NCBI RefSeq assembly: GCF_005144585.1
Contig: NZ_SSMQ01000032.1
Span: 62,001-126,000 of the forward strand
Origin: Polyangium fumosum
GTDB taxonomy: Bacteria; Myxococcota_A; Polyangia; Polyangiales; Polyangiaceae
Length of the DNA stretch: 64,000 nucleotides
Direction: 5' to 3'
The position numbers were made by a program, and so were the translations under genes. Below are positions 19,401 through 27,618 of the stretch, piece by piece. Each line of letters begins with the position of its first letter. Position 1 is the stretch's first letter. The notes below the pieces were generated by a model, which saw only the letters and a program-made list of their open reading frames with translations, searched no databases and had not been told where the DNA came from.

Positions 19401-20254
19401 GAGCGCGGCGGCACGTCGTCGGGGTCGTCGTCGTCGAGGAGCGTCTCGGCTTCGAGGGCGCGGGCGAGCACGGCGCCGTCACGCGGCCGCCGCGTGGGCT
19501 CCTTCGAGAGCATGCGCGCGACGAGCTCGTCGAGCCACGGGGGCACGACGACGCCGAGCTCGAAGAGCCGCGGCGCCTCTTCGAAGATGACCTTCGCGAG
19601 CACCGCGACGAAGTGATCTCCCTGGAACGGCGGCCTGCCCGAGAGGCACTCGAAGAGCAGGCATCCGAGGGAGAACACGTCGGCCGAGGCATCGACGATG
19701 CCGCCGCTGCGCGCCTGCTCGGGCGCGATGTAGCTCGGCGTGCCCATCATCGTGCCGGTCGCGGTGATGCGGGCGCTGCCTCCGAAAAACGCGATCCCGA
19801 AATCGAGGATCTTCGGCGACTCGATTCGTCCTCCAACGAGGAAGACATTGCCGGGCTTGAGATCGCGGTGGACGATGCTCTGCGCGTGCGCGGCGCCGAG
19901 CGCGTCGGCCACGGCCGTGGCGAGCGTGATCGTCTCGGGGACCGTGAGGTGGGTCCGCGCGAGCCGGTGCGCGAGATCCTCGCCTTCGAGCCACTCCATC
20001 ACCAGGAATGGCTGTCCGTCCGGCATCACGTCGTACGCCACGTAGCGGACGATGCCGGGGTGCGAGAGCCGCGCGAGGGCCCGGCCTTCGCGCTCGAAGC
20101 GCGCCACGGTCTCGGTCGACGTGTCGTTCAGGACCTTGGCGGCCACGACCTCGCCCGTGGAGAGATCAAAGGCGCGGTAGACCTGCCCCATGCCACCGCC
20201 GCCGACCTGGGCGTCGATGCGGAATCGCTGCGCGAGGACCTGCCCGACTCTCAT
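16433..20254 (-). CDS. Giant Ser/Thr protein kinase with cyclase-like, AAA ATPase and TPR regions (copy 2)
   Basis: 1273 residues from ATG 20254. Same architecture as the gene at 9325 and collinear along its whole length: kinase (GGGGMGQVYRAF loop, VAAK lysine, HRDLKPGN, ILDFGIAF, SYIAPEQ), a degenerate class III cyclase-like domain (FLGVVLLGPP in place of the metal-binding motif, later GRGLPVGEAIERA), an ATPase with Walker A GSAGIGKS and Walker B LLVVEDVHW, and a long TPR-like helical end. Conserved catalytic residues predict an active kinase; the cyclase-like part should be non-catalytic. The three LN-repeat lipoproteins follow directly downstream in the same orientation. Confidence 0.9.
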   Translation of the reverse strand: MRVGQVLAQRFRIDAQVGGGGMGQVYRAFDLSTGEVVAAKVLNDTSTETVARFEREGRALARLSHPGIVRYVAYDVMPDGQPFLVMEWLEGEDLAHRLARTHLTVPETITLATAVADALGAAHAQSIVHRDLKPGNVFLVGGRIESPKILDFGIAFFGGSARITATGTMMGTPSYIAPEQARSGGIVDASADVFSLGCLLFECLSGRPPFQGDHFVAVLAKVIFEEAPRLFELGVVVPPWLDELVARMLSKEPTRRPRDGAVLARALEAETLLDDDDPDDVPPRSLGKRERRFLGVVLLGPPASAPPITSTSKTLAVSTPDTMRSVVTRFGAHLELLADGTAVVILDHTSVPTDIAAQVARCALALREFFPGVPIAVTTGWCELGRGLPVGEAIERALWLLHMEGSIPGPHVAIDETTAGLLDRRFDIVDLAPGGFELRGERVSAEAFRPLLGKLTPCVGREHELTLLEQSFASAEDEPAALAVVITGSAGIGKSRLVHEFIERRKRAAAPVEILWGRGDLQRAGSTFGLLADVLWRAAEVKGGEPIEVRRERLAAFVARHVPKRDLRRVTEFLGELSGIPFPDEDSLPLRAARQDPELCGEQIRRAFRDFLRALCAERPALLVVEDVHWGDRASVSALEAALRELADEPILLVATARPEVDQVFPQLWVECGRQEIRLKHLSVKASARLARKVLGETADAPLVERLVALSEGHPFFLEELVRAASEGSLGESLPGTIIAMVQTRLERLEPRARRALRAASILGEVFWRGAVVHMVGEGDPESDPLAALVAGEICLRHRESRFSGDEEYAFRHALLREGAYALLTDDDRALGHRLAGEWLERAGEADPLVLAGHFERGGLLERAGTMYIRGAEQASARRNYQDAERYFARADELLAGLTAAARRARGLARFKRGRYEDAVTELAAAGAQAEAAGDVLLQVELLLDEGIVFDWMGDVKRAEERVLAAQARYVEGTSPLVDARLLLGLGRSSHRADHNEEAASELSAAAEKAARLGEEGYETRTIALLLLGFILPGLGRLEEAAAVLDEVIRGCEVRADLLHLGAALANRGLVRACRGDRAGLIADYEQTIAIGREIGQTAIELVGYYNLGEYLYLMDDLPAAEPYIRSAAALFKKPNIGAHPAIVRLLQARLAAYRGDEAEAAAIVAAIRAEQVEGRAQGTEILVPSEEVLCSMVELATTDAPAERWDELEERSARSSVGQERIEVLEARALSALRRGRRDDAARQLEVALDVASRVATVMTPRLRRALAAAKS

Positions 20255-20454
20255 CCGGAAGGCGGTTGGCGAAGTCCGTGGTTCGACGACGTCGAGGTCC
20301 AGTTTGCCCGCACCGTGACCAGCATACGCGTCGCCAGCACGCGAATCATCATCTCTACGCGGTCAAGACGAACGTCGCGCGCGCAGGGCCCATGTCCGGA
20401 AGCAGCCCCACGAGCCTCCCGTACCGTCCCGTCACCTTCTTGCCCGTCCCCCCG

Positions 20455-20482
20455 TTGACGGAGCGATGAACGGATTTATGGT
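20455..20482 (+). promoter_or_regulatory. Candidate sigma-70-type promoter for lon
   Basis: TTGACG (20455-20460), 16-base spacer, TATGGT (20477-20482), about 80 bases before the lon start. The same gene-free interval, 20255-20562, also has to hold the divergent promoter of the kinase at 20254; I see no clear element for that, nor a CIRCE-type heat-shock repeat. Confidence 0.4.
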
Positions 20483-20562
20483 TCGTTCACGCCTCGTGCC
20501 ACCGGACCGGCGACGCCGACCGTGGCGAGGCGCTCTTTCCTGAAGTCCCAAGGAGTCCCACG

Positions 20563-22959
20563 ATGACGACGCTCCGCGACGGGGCCCGCGTGCCCTCTTC
20601 TCCGTTTCCCGTGCTTCCGCTCCGCAACGGGGTGCTCTTTCCCGGCGCGGTGATCGCTCTCCCCATCGGCCGCGAGCGCTCGGTTTCGCTCGTTCGGACG
20701 CTGAGCAAAGGGGACGTGATCGGCGTCCTCACGCAAAAAGACCGCAACGTCGGCGACCCGTCCGAGGCTGATCTCTATCGCCTGGGGACGTTCGCCCGGG
20801 TCGTGGAGACGGGGAGGCTGCCGAGCGGCGACATGAAGCTCGTCATCGAGGGCGTGGGCCGCATGCGCCTCGATCGAATCGTGCGTCGCGACCCGTTCTG
20901 GCTCGCGGAGGGCGAGGTCGCCGCGGAGGGGAGCGAATCGAGCGAGGAGGCCAAGCTCTTCGCCCGCGCGCTCTTCGATCAGGTGCGCGAACTCGGCCGC
21001 GGAATCGAGAATTCGATCGATCCCTCGCTCGCCGAGGAGGAACCGGGCCTGTTCGCGGATCGGGTCTCGGCGCTGCTCGGGCTCACGTCGGACAAGGACA
21101 TGCGCGTGCTCGAAGCGCTCGACGTGGTCGAGCGGCTGCGCATCGTAGCCGGCTTCGTCATCGAGCAGAAGTCGCTTTCCGAGGTGAAGCGCAAGATCGA
21201 GCAGGACGTGCGCCGCGAGATCGGCAATCACCAGCGCGAGGCGATCCTGCGCGAGCAGCTCCGGGCGATCAAAAAAGAGCTCGGCGACGAGAGCGAAGGC
21301 GACGAGACGGGCAAGCTGCGCGAGCGGCTCGACAAGGCGAATGTGCCGGACGAGGTGCGCGTGGTGGCCGATCGCGAGCTCAAGCGGCTCGAAGCGCTCT
21401 CGCCGCAGCAGGCCGAATACAACGTGATCCGGACGTACCTCGACTGGATCGCGGAGCTGCCCTGGAGCGAGCGGGCGGACGCGAAGGACGACATCGACGC
21501 GGTCGGCAAGAAGCTCGACGAGGACCATTACGGGCTCGGCGACGTGAAGCGCCGGATCCTGGAGCACATCGCGGTCCTCAAATTGAAGGGCACGGCGAAG
21601 GGCAGCATTCTTTGCCTCGCGGGCCCGCCCGGGGTCGGCAAGACCTCGATCGGGCAATCGATCGCGGACGCGACGGGCCGGCCGTTCGTGCGCATCGCGC
21701 TCGGCGGCGTGCGCGACGAGGCGGAGATCCGCGGGCACCGGCGGACGTATGTGGCGGCTTTGCCGGGACGGATCGTCCACGGGATGAAGAAGGCGAAGGT
21801 GAAGAACCCGGTCGTGCTGCTGGACGAGATCGACAAACTCGCGGTGGGCTGGGCCGGAAACCCCGAGGCGGCGCTGCTCGAGGTGCTGGATCCCGAACAA
21901 AACAAGACGTTCCAGGACCATTACCTGGAGCTGCCGTTCGACCTGTCCGAGGTGCTCTTCGTTTGCACGGCGAACGACCTCGGGACGCTGTCGGCGCCGC
22001 TCCGCGACCGGCTGGAGATCATCGAGGTGCCCGGATACACGCCGGACGAGAAGGCGCAGATCGCGCGGCGGCACCTGCTTCCGAAGCAGCTCGCGGCGCA
22101 CGGGATTCCGGAGGGCACGTTGACGATCACGGACGACGCGCTGCGGGCCATCGTGCGCGATTACACGCGCGAGGCGGGCGTTCGTCAGCTCGAACGGGAG
22201 ATCAAGAAGCTTTGCCGCGCGCTCTCGCTGGAGGTGGCGCGGGCGAAGGACGAAAAGCCGAACCTGCACGTGGAGGAGGGTGATCTCGGGAAATACCTCG
22301 GCAAGGTGAAGTTCTTCGCGGAGGTGGCGGAGCGGACGGCGTCGCCGGGCGTGGCCACGGGAATGGCGTGGACGCCGGTGGGCGGGGACATCCTGTTCAT
22401 CGAGACGAGCCGGATGCCGGGTCGCGGCCGCGTGGAAATCACGGGGCAGCTCGGCGACGTGATGAAAGAATCGGCGAAGGCCGCGCTTTCGTACGTGAAG
22501 AGCCACGCGGCGGAGCTCGGCGTGGATGCGGCGAAGCTCGAAGAGGAGGACCTGCACATCCACGTGCCCGCGGGCGCCGTGCCCAAGGACGGGCCGAGCG
22601 CGGGCGTGACGATGTTCACGGCGCTGACGTCGCTGCTCTCGTCGCGGCGGGTGCGCAGCGACACGGCGATGACCGGCGAATGCACGCTGCGCGGGCGCGT
22701 GCTTCCGGTCGGCGGGATCAAGTCGAAGGTGATGGCGGCGCATCGGGCCGGCATCAAGCGGGTCATCCTGCCGCAAAAGAACGCGCGCGACGTGGAGGAA
22801 GTGCCGGAGGAGGTGCGGAGCGCGCTGACGTTCGTGTTCGCCGAGGACATGAGCCAGGTCATCCACGCAGCGCTGGAAGAGCGGCCGGCCGAGGAAGAGA
22901 CCGTCCCGCTCGGCAGCGACGAGGCGTCGGCCGGCGGCGGCGCACAAGCGGTCCATTGA
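20563..22959 (+). CDS. lon: ATP-dependent Lon protease
   Basis: 798 residues; ATG 20563 is preceded by AAGGAG at good spacing. N-terminal substrate-binding LON domain (FPVLPLRNGVLFPGAVIALP), coiled linker (EVKRKIEQDVRREIGNHQRE), AAA+ module with Walker A GPPGVGKT (near residue 355) and Walker B VVLLDEIDKL, and a C-terminal protease domain. The catalytic dyad is visible: Ser679 in KDGPSAGV and Lys722 in GGIKSK, the same spacing as in E. coli Lon. It degrades misfolded and regulatory proteins in the cytosol; myxobacteria often have two Lon proteins with roles in stress and development, and which one this is cannot be told here. Acidic C-terminal tail. Confidence 0.97.
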   Translation: MTTLRDGARVPSSPFPVLPLRNGVLFPGAVIALPIGRERSVSLVRTLSKGDVIGVLTQKDRNVGDPSEADLYRLGTFARVVETGRLPSGDMKLVIEGVGRMRLDRIVRRDPFWLAEGEVAAEGSESSEEAKLFARALFDQVRELGRGIENSIDPSLAEEEPGLFADRVSALLGLTSDKDMRVLEALDVVERLRIVAGFVIEQKSLSEVKRKIEQDVRREIGNHQREAILREQLRAIKKELGDESEGDETGKLRERLDKANVPDEVRVVADRELKRLEALSPQQAEYNVIRTYLDWIAELPWSERADAKDDIDAVGKKLDEDHYGLGDVKRRILEHIAVLKLKGTAKGSILCLAGPPGVGKTSIGQSIADATGRPFVRIALGGVRDEAEIRGHRRTYVAALPGRIVHGMKKAKVKNPVVLLDEIDKLAVGWAGNPEAALLEVLDPEQNKTFQDHYLELPFDLSEVLFVCTANDLGTLSAPLRDRLEIIEVPGYTPDEKAQIARRHLLPKQLAAHGIPEGTLTITDDALRAIVRDYTREAGVRQLEREIKKLCRALSLEVARAKDEKPNLHVEEGDLGKYLGKVKFFAEVAERTASPGVATGMAWTPVGGDILFIETSRMPGRGRVEITGQLGDVMKESAKAALSYVKSHAAELGVDAAKLEEEDLHIHVPAGAVPKDGPSAGVTMFTALTSLLSSRRVRSDTAMTGECTLRGRVLPVGGIKSKVMAAHRAGIKRVILPQKNARDVEEVPEEVRSALTFVFAEDMSQVIHAALEERPAEEETVPLGSDEASAGGGAQAVH

Positions 22960-22968
22960 GGATCAACG

Positions 22969-23018
22969 CGCCGCAGCAAGGTGTAGGCGGATATCTGCCA
23001 AAATCCTGAGCTGCGGCG
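22969..23018 (+). terminator. Nested inverted repeats after lon
   Basis: CGCCGCAGC (22969-22977) pairs with GCTGCGGCG (23010-23018) and encloses an inner near-palindrome GGCGGATATCTGCC (22986-22999). No U-run follows, so this may be a Rho-dependent or processing structure rather than a simple intrinsic terminator. Confidence 0.45.
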
Positions 23019-23089
23019 TGTCGCCACTTCTCCAGTCATTCCACGCATGCTACGGTCCCGCCCCACGGCTTTCACGCGGAGGAATGGCA

Positions 23090-23983
23090 ATGATCTTATC
23101 GAAGCACGGGCGCACGCTCGCGGGGCTCTTTCTCACGGGCACGCTCGGTCTTTTGGGCTGCAAGGGAACGGTCGTCATCGGGGGCGGCGGCGACGACCCG
23201 CCCGGCCAGCCCGGCCCGGGTGGACCGGGCGGCGTCGTGAACCCCCCCCCCGTCTGCGGCTCCGAGCTGCACCTCATCGGCATCTACGAATCCCACGGCA
23301 ATCACGGCGGCGGCGTCCATCCGGCCGGCGCCGCGTCGGTGCACGTCGAGCGGCAATCGAGCTCGATCCTGGTGCTCTCGTCGTACGAGCCGGTGCACTG
23401 GACCGTCACCGCGGCCGAGGGCGTCACGATCGAAAAGGTGATCCTGAACGGGTATCACGATCAAACGGCCGACGTGCCCGCGGGCGTGCCGGTCGAGATT
23501 CACGACGGGCCGGACGGCTCGCTCGGCGCGTACGCGTATGCGTGGCCGCACGCGGAGGGCGGCAGCGATACGCAGGGGCTCGTCGCGGCGGTGCAGAACG
23601 TGACGGGCCGCGCGCTGACCTCGTTCCACGGCTGCTACCAGGCCACGCAATTCACGCTGCACGACGATCTCCAGGCCGATTCGAGCTGTGCGGTCGAGCA
23701 AGGCTACACGCAGTCGAGCCACGTGGCCGAGAGCATGCTCGAATGCGACGACGAGCCGCCGGCCGCGGACCCGTGCGCCGGCAAGGACGACGTCGGGAAT
23801 TACCAGTTCACGTTCTGCTCGGAAGAGCAAGGCGGCGGGGGATTCGTCCCGGGGCTCTCCTGCCAGCAGGCGCTCGAGAAGTGTTTGCTCAATACGAACC
23901 CGCCGCTCAGCAAGATCTGTCGCTTCAACGGCGAGGTCATCCACAAGACCGAGGTCGATCCCGGCGCCTGCGACGCGTATTGA
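23090..23983 (+). CDS. Lipoprotein, unknown function
   Basis: About 297 residues from ATG 23090, which has GGAGG eight bases upstream; ATG 23084 is an alternative two codons earlier. Signal LAGLFLTGTLGLLGC (lipobox LLGC), then a Gly/Pro-rich spacer, then a beta-rich domain (IESHG.. HLIGIYESHGNHG, SSILVLSSYEPVHWTV, KVILNGYHDQ) and a C-terminal Cys-rich part (about eight Cys). No family recognised. It stands alone between lon and the MFS gene. Confidence 0.7.
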   Translation: MILSKHGRTLAGLFLTGTLGLLGCKGTVVIGGGGDDPPGQPGPGGPGGVVNPPPVCGSELHLIGIYESHGNHGGGVHPAGAASVHVERQSSSILVLSSYEPVHWTVTAAEGVTIEKVILNGYHDQTADVPAGVPVEIHDGPDGSLGAYAYAWPHAEGGSDTQGLVAAVQNVTGRALTSFHGCYQATQFTLHDDLQADSSCAVEQGYTQSSHVAESMLECDDEPPAADPCAGKDDVGNYQFTFCSEEQGGGGFVPGLSCQQALEKCLLNTNPPLSKICRFNGEVIHKTEVDPGACDAY

Positions 23984-24223
23984 CGGGCATCCCATCGCTG
24001 ACCCCACGATCCTTCGCCCCATCGTCGGCCAGCCTGCCGATTGATGCGCGCCGGGCTCGCCCGCCCGCAGCCCACAGAGGCGCTTCCCGTCCACACAACC
24101 GCTCGGCTCCGGGACCGACGTTCCGCGGGCGGGCTTTCATGCTGCGTCGCGGCGGTCGATGAGAAAAATCGTACGCAGCAGAGGCACATAGCCCACGCGC
24201 GGCCGCCATGGTAGAGGCCGGGC

Positions 24224-25471
24224 GTGAGTCCTGTCACCCCCCAGCTCCGCCGTCTCTATGCGACCACGTTGCCGTTCGGGATTGCGTGCGGCATCTCGAT
24301 CGGGCTCACGGCGGTGCACCTGAACCGGGTGGGGTACTCGAAGGATTCGATCGGCTTTCTGGCCCTCTTCTTCGGCGCGGGGCTCGTGCTCTTCGCGCTC
24401 CCGGTCGGGGCGATCATTCGACGGTTTTCGGCCGAGCGCGTCCTCGCCGCGTCGCTCGTCGGGTACGCGGGCTGCCTCGCCGCCTTCCCGCACGCGCATA
24501 CCTTCGCCTCGGTCGCGGGCGTGCGCTTCATCGACGGCCTGTTCACGATCGGCATATGGGTCAGCTCCGAGACGGTGCTGCTCGCGCAGGCACGGAAGGA
24601 GCACAAAGCCTATCTCACGACCCTGTACGCGATATGGCTCGCGAGCGGATACGTGGCCGGCCCGCTCATGGCGACGGGCATGGACCGGTTCGTCCCCGCG
24701 ACCGTCTCGTTTGGTGTGGCCGCTCTGTTCGCGCTAAGCGCCGGTCTCTACGTCGCGCTGAAGATGCCGCCTGCGCCGCCGGTCGAGGGCGCGAGCACGG
24801 ATGAGGAAACGCCAGGCGAAAAGAACTCGGAGCTCTCGGCCGCCACGATCCTGTGGCGCATCAAGACCTCGTGCTTCGCGTCGTTCTCGTACGGCTACTT
24901 CCAGGCGGCGGTGGTGATTTTCCTGCCGCTCTACCTCATCGAGTCGAAGGGAATCCCCGAGAACCGCACGATCGTGCTGCCGGGGCTCTTTTGTCTCGGA
25001 ATGATGATCTTCTCGAACGTGGCGGGCCGGGTCGCGGACCGCGTGGGGCACCTGCTCGCGGTCCGCGTGCTCTCGTTCATCGGGCTCCTCTGCGTGCTCG
25101 GCTTCGTGTACGCCGACAACTACTGGCTCATGCTCGCCATCGTCTTCGGATCGGGCGGGTCGTTCGCGTCGATGTCCCCCATCGCGCTGGCCCTCACGGG
25201 CGTCATCGTGGAGCCACGCGATTACGGCCGTGCGAACTCGATTTACAATATGTTTTACGCGGCGGGCATCCTCTCGGGCCCGCTCGTGGCGAGCCAGATC
25301 TTCCAGCGTTTCGGCGGAATCGCGATGCTTTACCACCACGTGGCGATGTGGGCCGCGTTCGTGCTGTTCACGGTCATCTTCATGTACGACGATCCGGCGG
25401 CGCGGCGGCGAGCCCCAAAAGACGCTGACGACGCGGACCCGACGGGGCTGCCGGGCGGGGCCGCGGGGTAG
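24224..25471 (+). CDS. Major facilitator superfamily (MFS) transporter
   Basis: 415 residues from GTG 24224. About 12 hydrophobic segments in two halves around a charged central loop (EGASTDEETPGEKNSE), the usual MFS plan. First half: FGIACGISIGL, SIGFLALFFGAGLVL with the loop-2/3-like GAIIRRFSAERV; second half: NVAGRVADRVGHLLAVRVLS, an MFS A-type motif. It belongs to the inner membrane and resembles drug/metabolite efflux permeases more than sugar symporters, but the substrate is unknown. Ends six bases from the convergent DUF418 gene. Confidence 0.88.
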   Translation: MSPVTPQLRRLYATTLPFGIACGISIGLTAVHLNRVGYSKDSIGFLALFFGAGLVLFALPVGAIIRRFSAERVLAASLVGYAGCLAAFPHAHTFASVAGVRFIDGLFTIGIWVSSETVLLAQARKEHKAYLTTLYAIWLASGYVAGPLMATGMDRFVPATVSFGVAALFALSAGLYVALKMPPAPPVEGASTDEETPGEKNSELSAATILWRIKTSCFASFSYGYFQAAVVIFLPLYLIESKGIPENRTIVLPGLFCLGMMIFSNVAGRVADRVGHLLAVRVLSFIGLLCVLGFVYADNYWLMLAIVFGSGGSFASMSPIALALTGVIVEPRDYGRANSIYNMFYAAGILSGPLVASQIFQRFGGIAMLYHHVAMWAAFVLFTVIFMYDDPAARRRAPKDADDADPTGLPGGAAG

Positions 25472-25477
25472 CAGCCA

Positions 25478-26776
25478 TTACGAGCCCGGCGTCGTTGCGC
25501 GGGGGAGCGCGGGCGCCGGAGCCTGCACGAGGCGCATCGACGGCAGCTTGCCGTACGTCGCAGCGCGCCACAGCCATTCGAGCGGACCATACCGGAAACG
25601 CGCGAGCCAGAACCGGCTCCAGAAGACCTGCACGGTGAAGATGACGACCGCAAGGCCGATCCCGGCGAGCGGCCCGACCTTCCCGAACCACGCGAATCCG
25701 TAACTATAAAACAGCGTGGTCGCGATCAAGCTCTGCGTGAGGTAATTGGTCAGCGGCATACGGCCGGGGCTCGCGAGGACGAGTAGCACGCGTTTGCCGC
25801 GCTCCGTCTGCAGCAGGAGCGCAATCGCCGCGATGTAGGCGACGCAGAGCAGGGGTCGGTTTACCTTGAACAGGAGGCCCGTGAGGAAACCACGCCAGGT
25901 CGGCCCTCCCGGCGGGGGCATCGGTTGAAACGCGATGAGCAGGGAAAACCCCACCGACGCGGCGATTCCGAGGCCCATGCAGGTCCAGAGGATCTTGCGG
26001 ACCCGCGGGAGGTTTCCCGCGATGTCCTCGAGCAGCCGCTTCCTGCCGGCGTAAAACCCGAGCAGCATCGTGATGCTCACCGAGAAATACCACCAGATCA
26101 TGCCGTGGCCGCGCCGGATCATGCCGTAGCCGATCGCGTAATTATCGAGGCGCGCCGCGATTTGCTCGACATAGGTCCCCGTCGAAAAGATCCGCATGTG
26201 CTCGTGCGCCTGCGCGACCCAGTAGGACCTCGGGTAAGGGGGCGCCTCGTGGAGGAGGAGCCCGAGCACGCTGCGTAGGCTCGGCGCGACGAGGGCAAAC
26301 ACGATGAGCCCGAGGACGAGCCGATCGGAGGCGCGACGCAAGGCGAGCAGCAAGAGCCCGAGGATCGCATACGTGTGCAGCACGTCCCCGTTCCAGAGGA
26401 GGATCGCGTGCGCCGCGCCGATCAGAAAGAGCACGGCGACACGTCGCAGGTAGAGCGGCGTGAGCCGCGCGCCGCTCGCCTCCGCGCGCTGCATCTGGAT
26501 CGTCAGCCCGAGGCCGAACAAGAACGAGAAGATCGAGTTGGCCTTGCCCGCGAACAGGATGCTCGCCACGGTCTCGGCCGCCCGATCATACCAGCGCGGG
26601 AAATAATGCTCGTCGAGCGCGCCGATTCCGTCGGGCAGGCCGAAGCTCGGCATGTTCATCACGAGGATGCCGAACAGCGCGAACCCGCGGAGTACGTCGA
26701 GGAGCGGGTTGCGCTCCTCCGGGGGGATGGGCGTGAAGGACGGAGCGCTCTCCGTCCGGTCTTGCTCCTCTGCCAT
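25478..26776 (-). CDS. DUF418-family inner-membrane protein
   Basis: 432 residues from ATG 26776 with GGAGG nine bases upstream. The N-terminal signature of the family is clear: LLDVLRGFALFGILVMN. Eight or more transmembrane helices follow, and the C-terminal DUF418 domain has MPLTNYLTQSLI and WRAATYGKLP. Family members are acyltransferase-like membrane proteins (YeiB type) of unknown role. An acidic N-terminal ~20 residues precede the first helix. Confidence 0.9.
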   Translation of the reverse strand: MAEEQDRTESAPSFTPIPPEERNPLLDVLRGFALFGILVMNMPSFGLPDGIGALDEHYFPRWYDRAAETVASILFAGKANSIFSFLFGLGLTIQMQRAEASGARLTPLYLRRVAVLFLIGAAHAILLWNGDVLHTYAILGLLLLALRRASDRLVLGLIVFALVAPSLRSVLGLLLHEAPPYPRSYWVAQAHEHMRIFSTGTYVEQIAARLDNYAIGYGMIRRGHGMIWWYFSVSITMLLGFYAGRKRLLEDIAGNLPRVRKILWTCMGLGIAASVGFSLLIAFQPMPPPGGPTWRGFLTGLLFKVNRPLLCVAYIAAIALLLQTERGKRVLLVLASPGRMPLTNYLTQSLIATTLFYSYGFAWFGKVGPLAGIGLAVVIFTVQVFWSRFWLARFRYGPLEWLWRAATYGKLPSMRLVQAPAPALPRATTPGS

Positions 26777-26863
26777 GGTGGGGCCTCCACCGAGGTAGAG
26801 GCTTCCCGAGGCGCGATGTGAACCAAAAAGCGCGCCCGGTCGCGAGGAAGCGCCGGCTGGCTC

Positions 26864-27550
26864 TCAGCTATGCTGGAACGCGGCTTGACCGCCGAGCACG
26901 CGCTCGGCCTCGGCCTCGTCGAGCAGGATGTAGCCGCCGCGCTCCTTGTCGTAGACGTGCACGTCGCCGGTCGCGACGTCGAACCACCAGCCGTGCAGGG
27001 TGATCGTGCCCGCGTCCACGCGCTTGCGGACGTCCGCGTAGGTCGCGACGTGCTCGAGCTGCTGGAGGACGTTGGCCTGCGAGAGGCGATCCACGGCCGG
27101 CAGCTCGGGCTTGATGAAGGGGGAGCGCTCGAGGCGCGGGAAGGCGGCCTCCCCGTGGGCGAGCCAGGCCTTCAGGTTCGGCACGGCGTTGTAGTTCTCG
27201 CGCCCGGCGAGGATGGCCTCCATGGCGCCGCAGCGGGAATGGCCGCAGACGACGATATGCTCGATCGGGAGCTTGGCCAGGCTGAACTCGATGGCCGAAG
27301 CCTCCGAGACGTCGCCCACGGAGATTCCGTCGGTGTTCGCAGGCGCGATCAGGTTGCCGACGCTCCGGACCACGAAGAGGTCCCCCGGATCGGTCGACAC
27401 CATGAGGTTCGGGACGACACGGCTGTCCGCACAGGCGAAGAAGAGGACGTCGGGCTTCTGGCCCTGCCTCGCGAGTTTGTCGAAGAGCGGACGCAGGCCG
27501 GGGAGCTTGTTCTTACGAAAGTCGATGAGGCCGCTGAGCAACTTTTTCAT
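26864..27550 (-). CDS. Beta-class carbonic anhydrase
   Basis: 228 residues from ATG 27550, the first Met that keeps the standard N-terminal helix (KKLLSGLIDFRKNKLP). It interconverts CO2 and bicarbonate in the cytosol. The zinc site is complete: Cys40, Asp42 and Arg44 in ACADSR, His104 and Cys107 in CGHSRCGAM. Length is normal for the bacterial class. The frame is open far upstream but that part overlaps the SDR gene and is not coding. Confidence 0.95.
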   Translation of the reverse strand: MKKLLSGLIDFRKNKLPGLRPLFDKLARQGQKPDVLFFACADSRVVPNLMVSTDPGDLFVVRSVGNLIAPANTDGISVGDVSEASAIEFSLAKLPIEHIVVCGHSRCGAMEAILAGRENYNAVPNLKAWLAHGEAAFPRLERSPFIKPELPAVDRLSQANVLQQLEHVATYADVRKRVDAGTITLHGWWFDVATGDVHVYDKERGGYILLDEAEAERVLGGQAAFQHS

Positions 27551-27586
27551 CACCGCCGACGATAGCCCGGCCTCATTGGTGGGCAA

Positions 27587-27618
27587 ACGAAATAGTTGGC
27601 AACGCAAACTATTTTCGT
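27587..27618 (-). terminator. AT-rich hairpin at the end of the SDR gene
   Basis: AAATAGTT (27590-27597) pairs with AACTATTT (27607-27614), extended by CG/CG across one bulge, with a 9-base loop. It includes the SDR stop codon, and the minus-strand transcript continues into TTTCGTTTG, a weak U-rich end. An AT-rich stem is exceptional in this genome. Confidence 0.55.
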
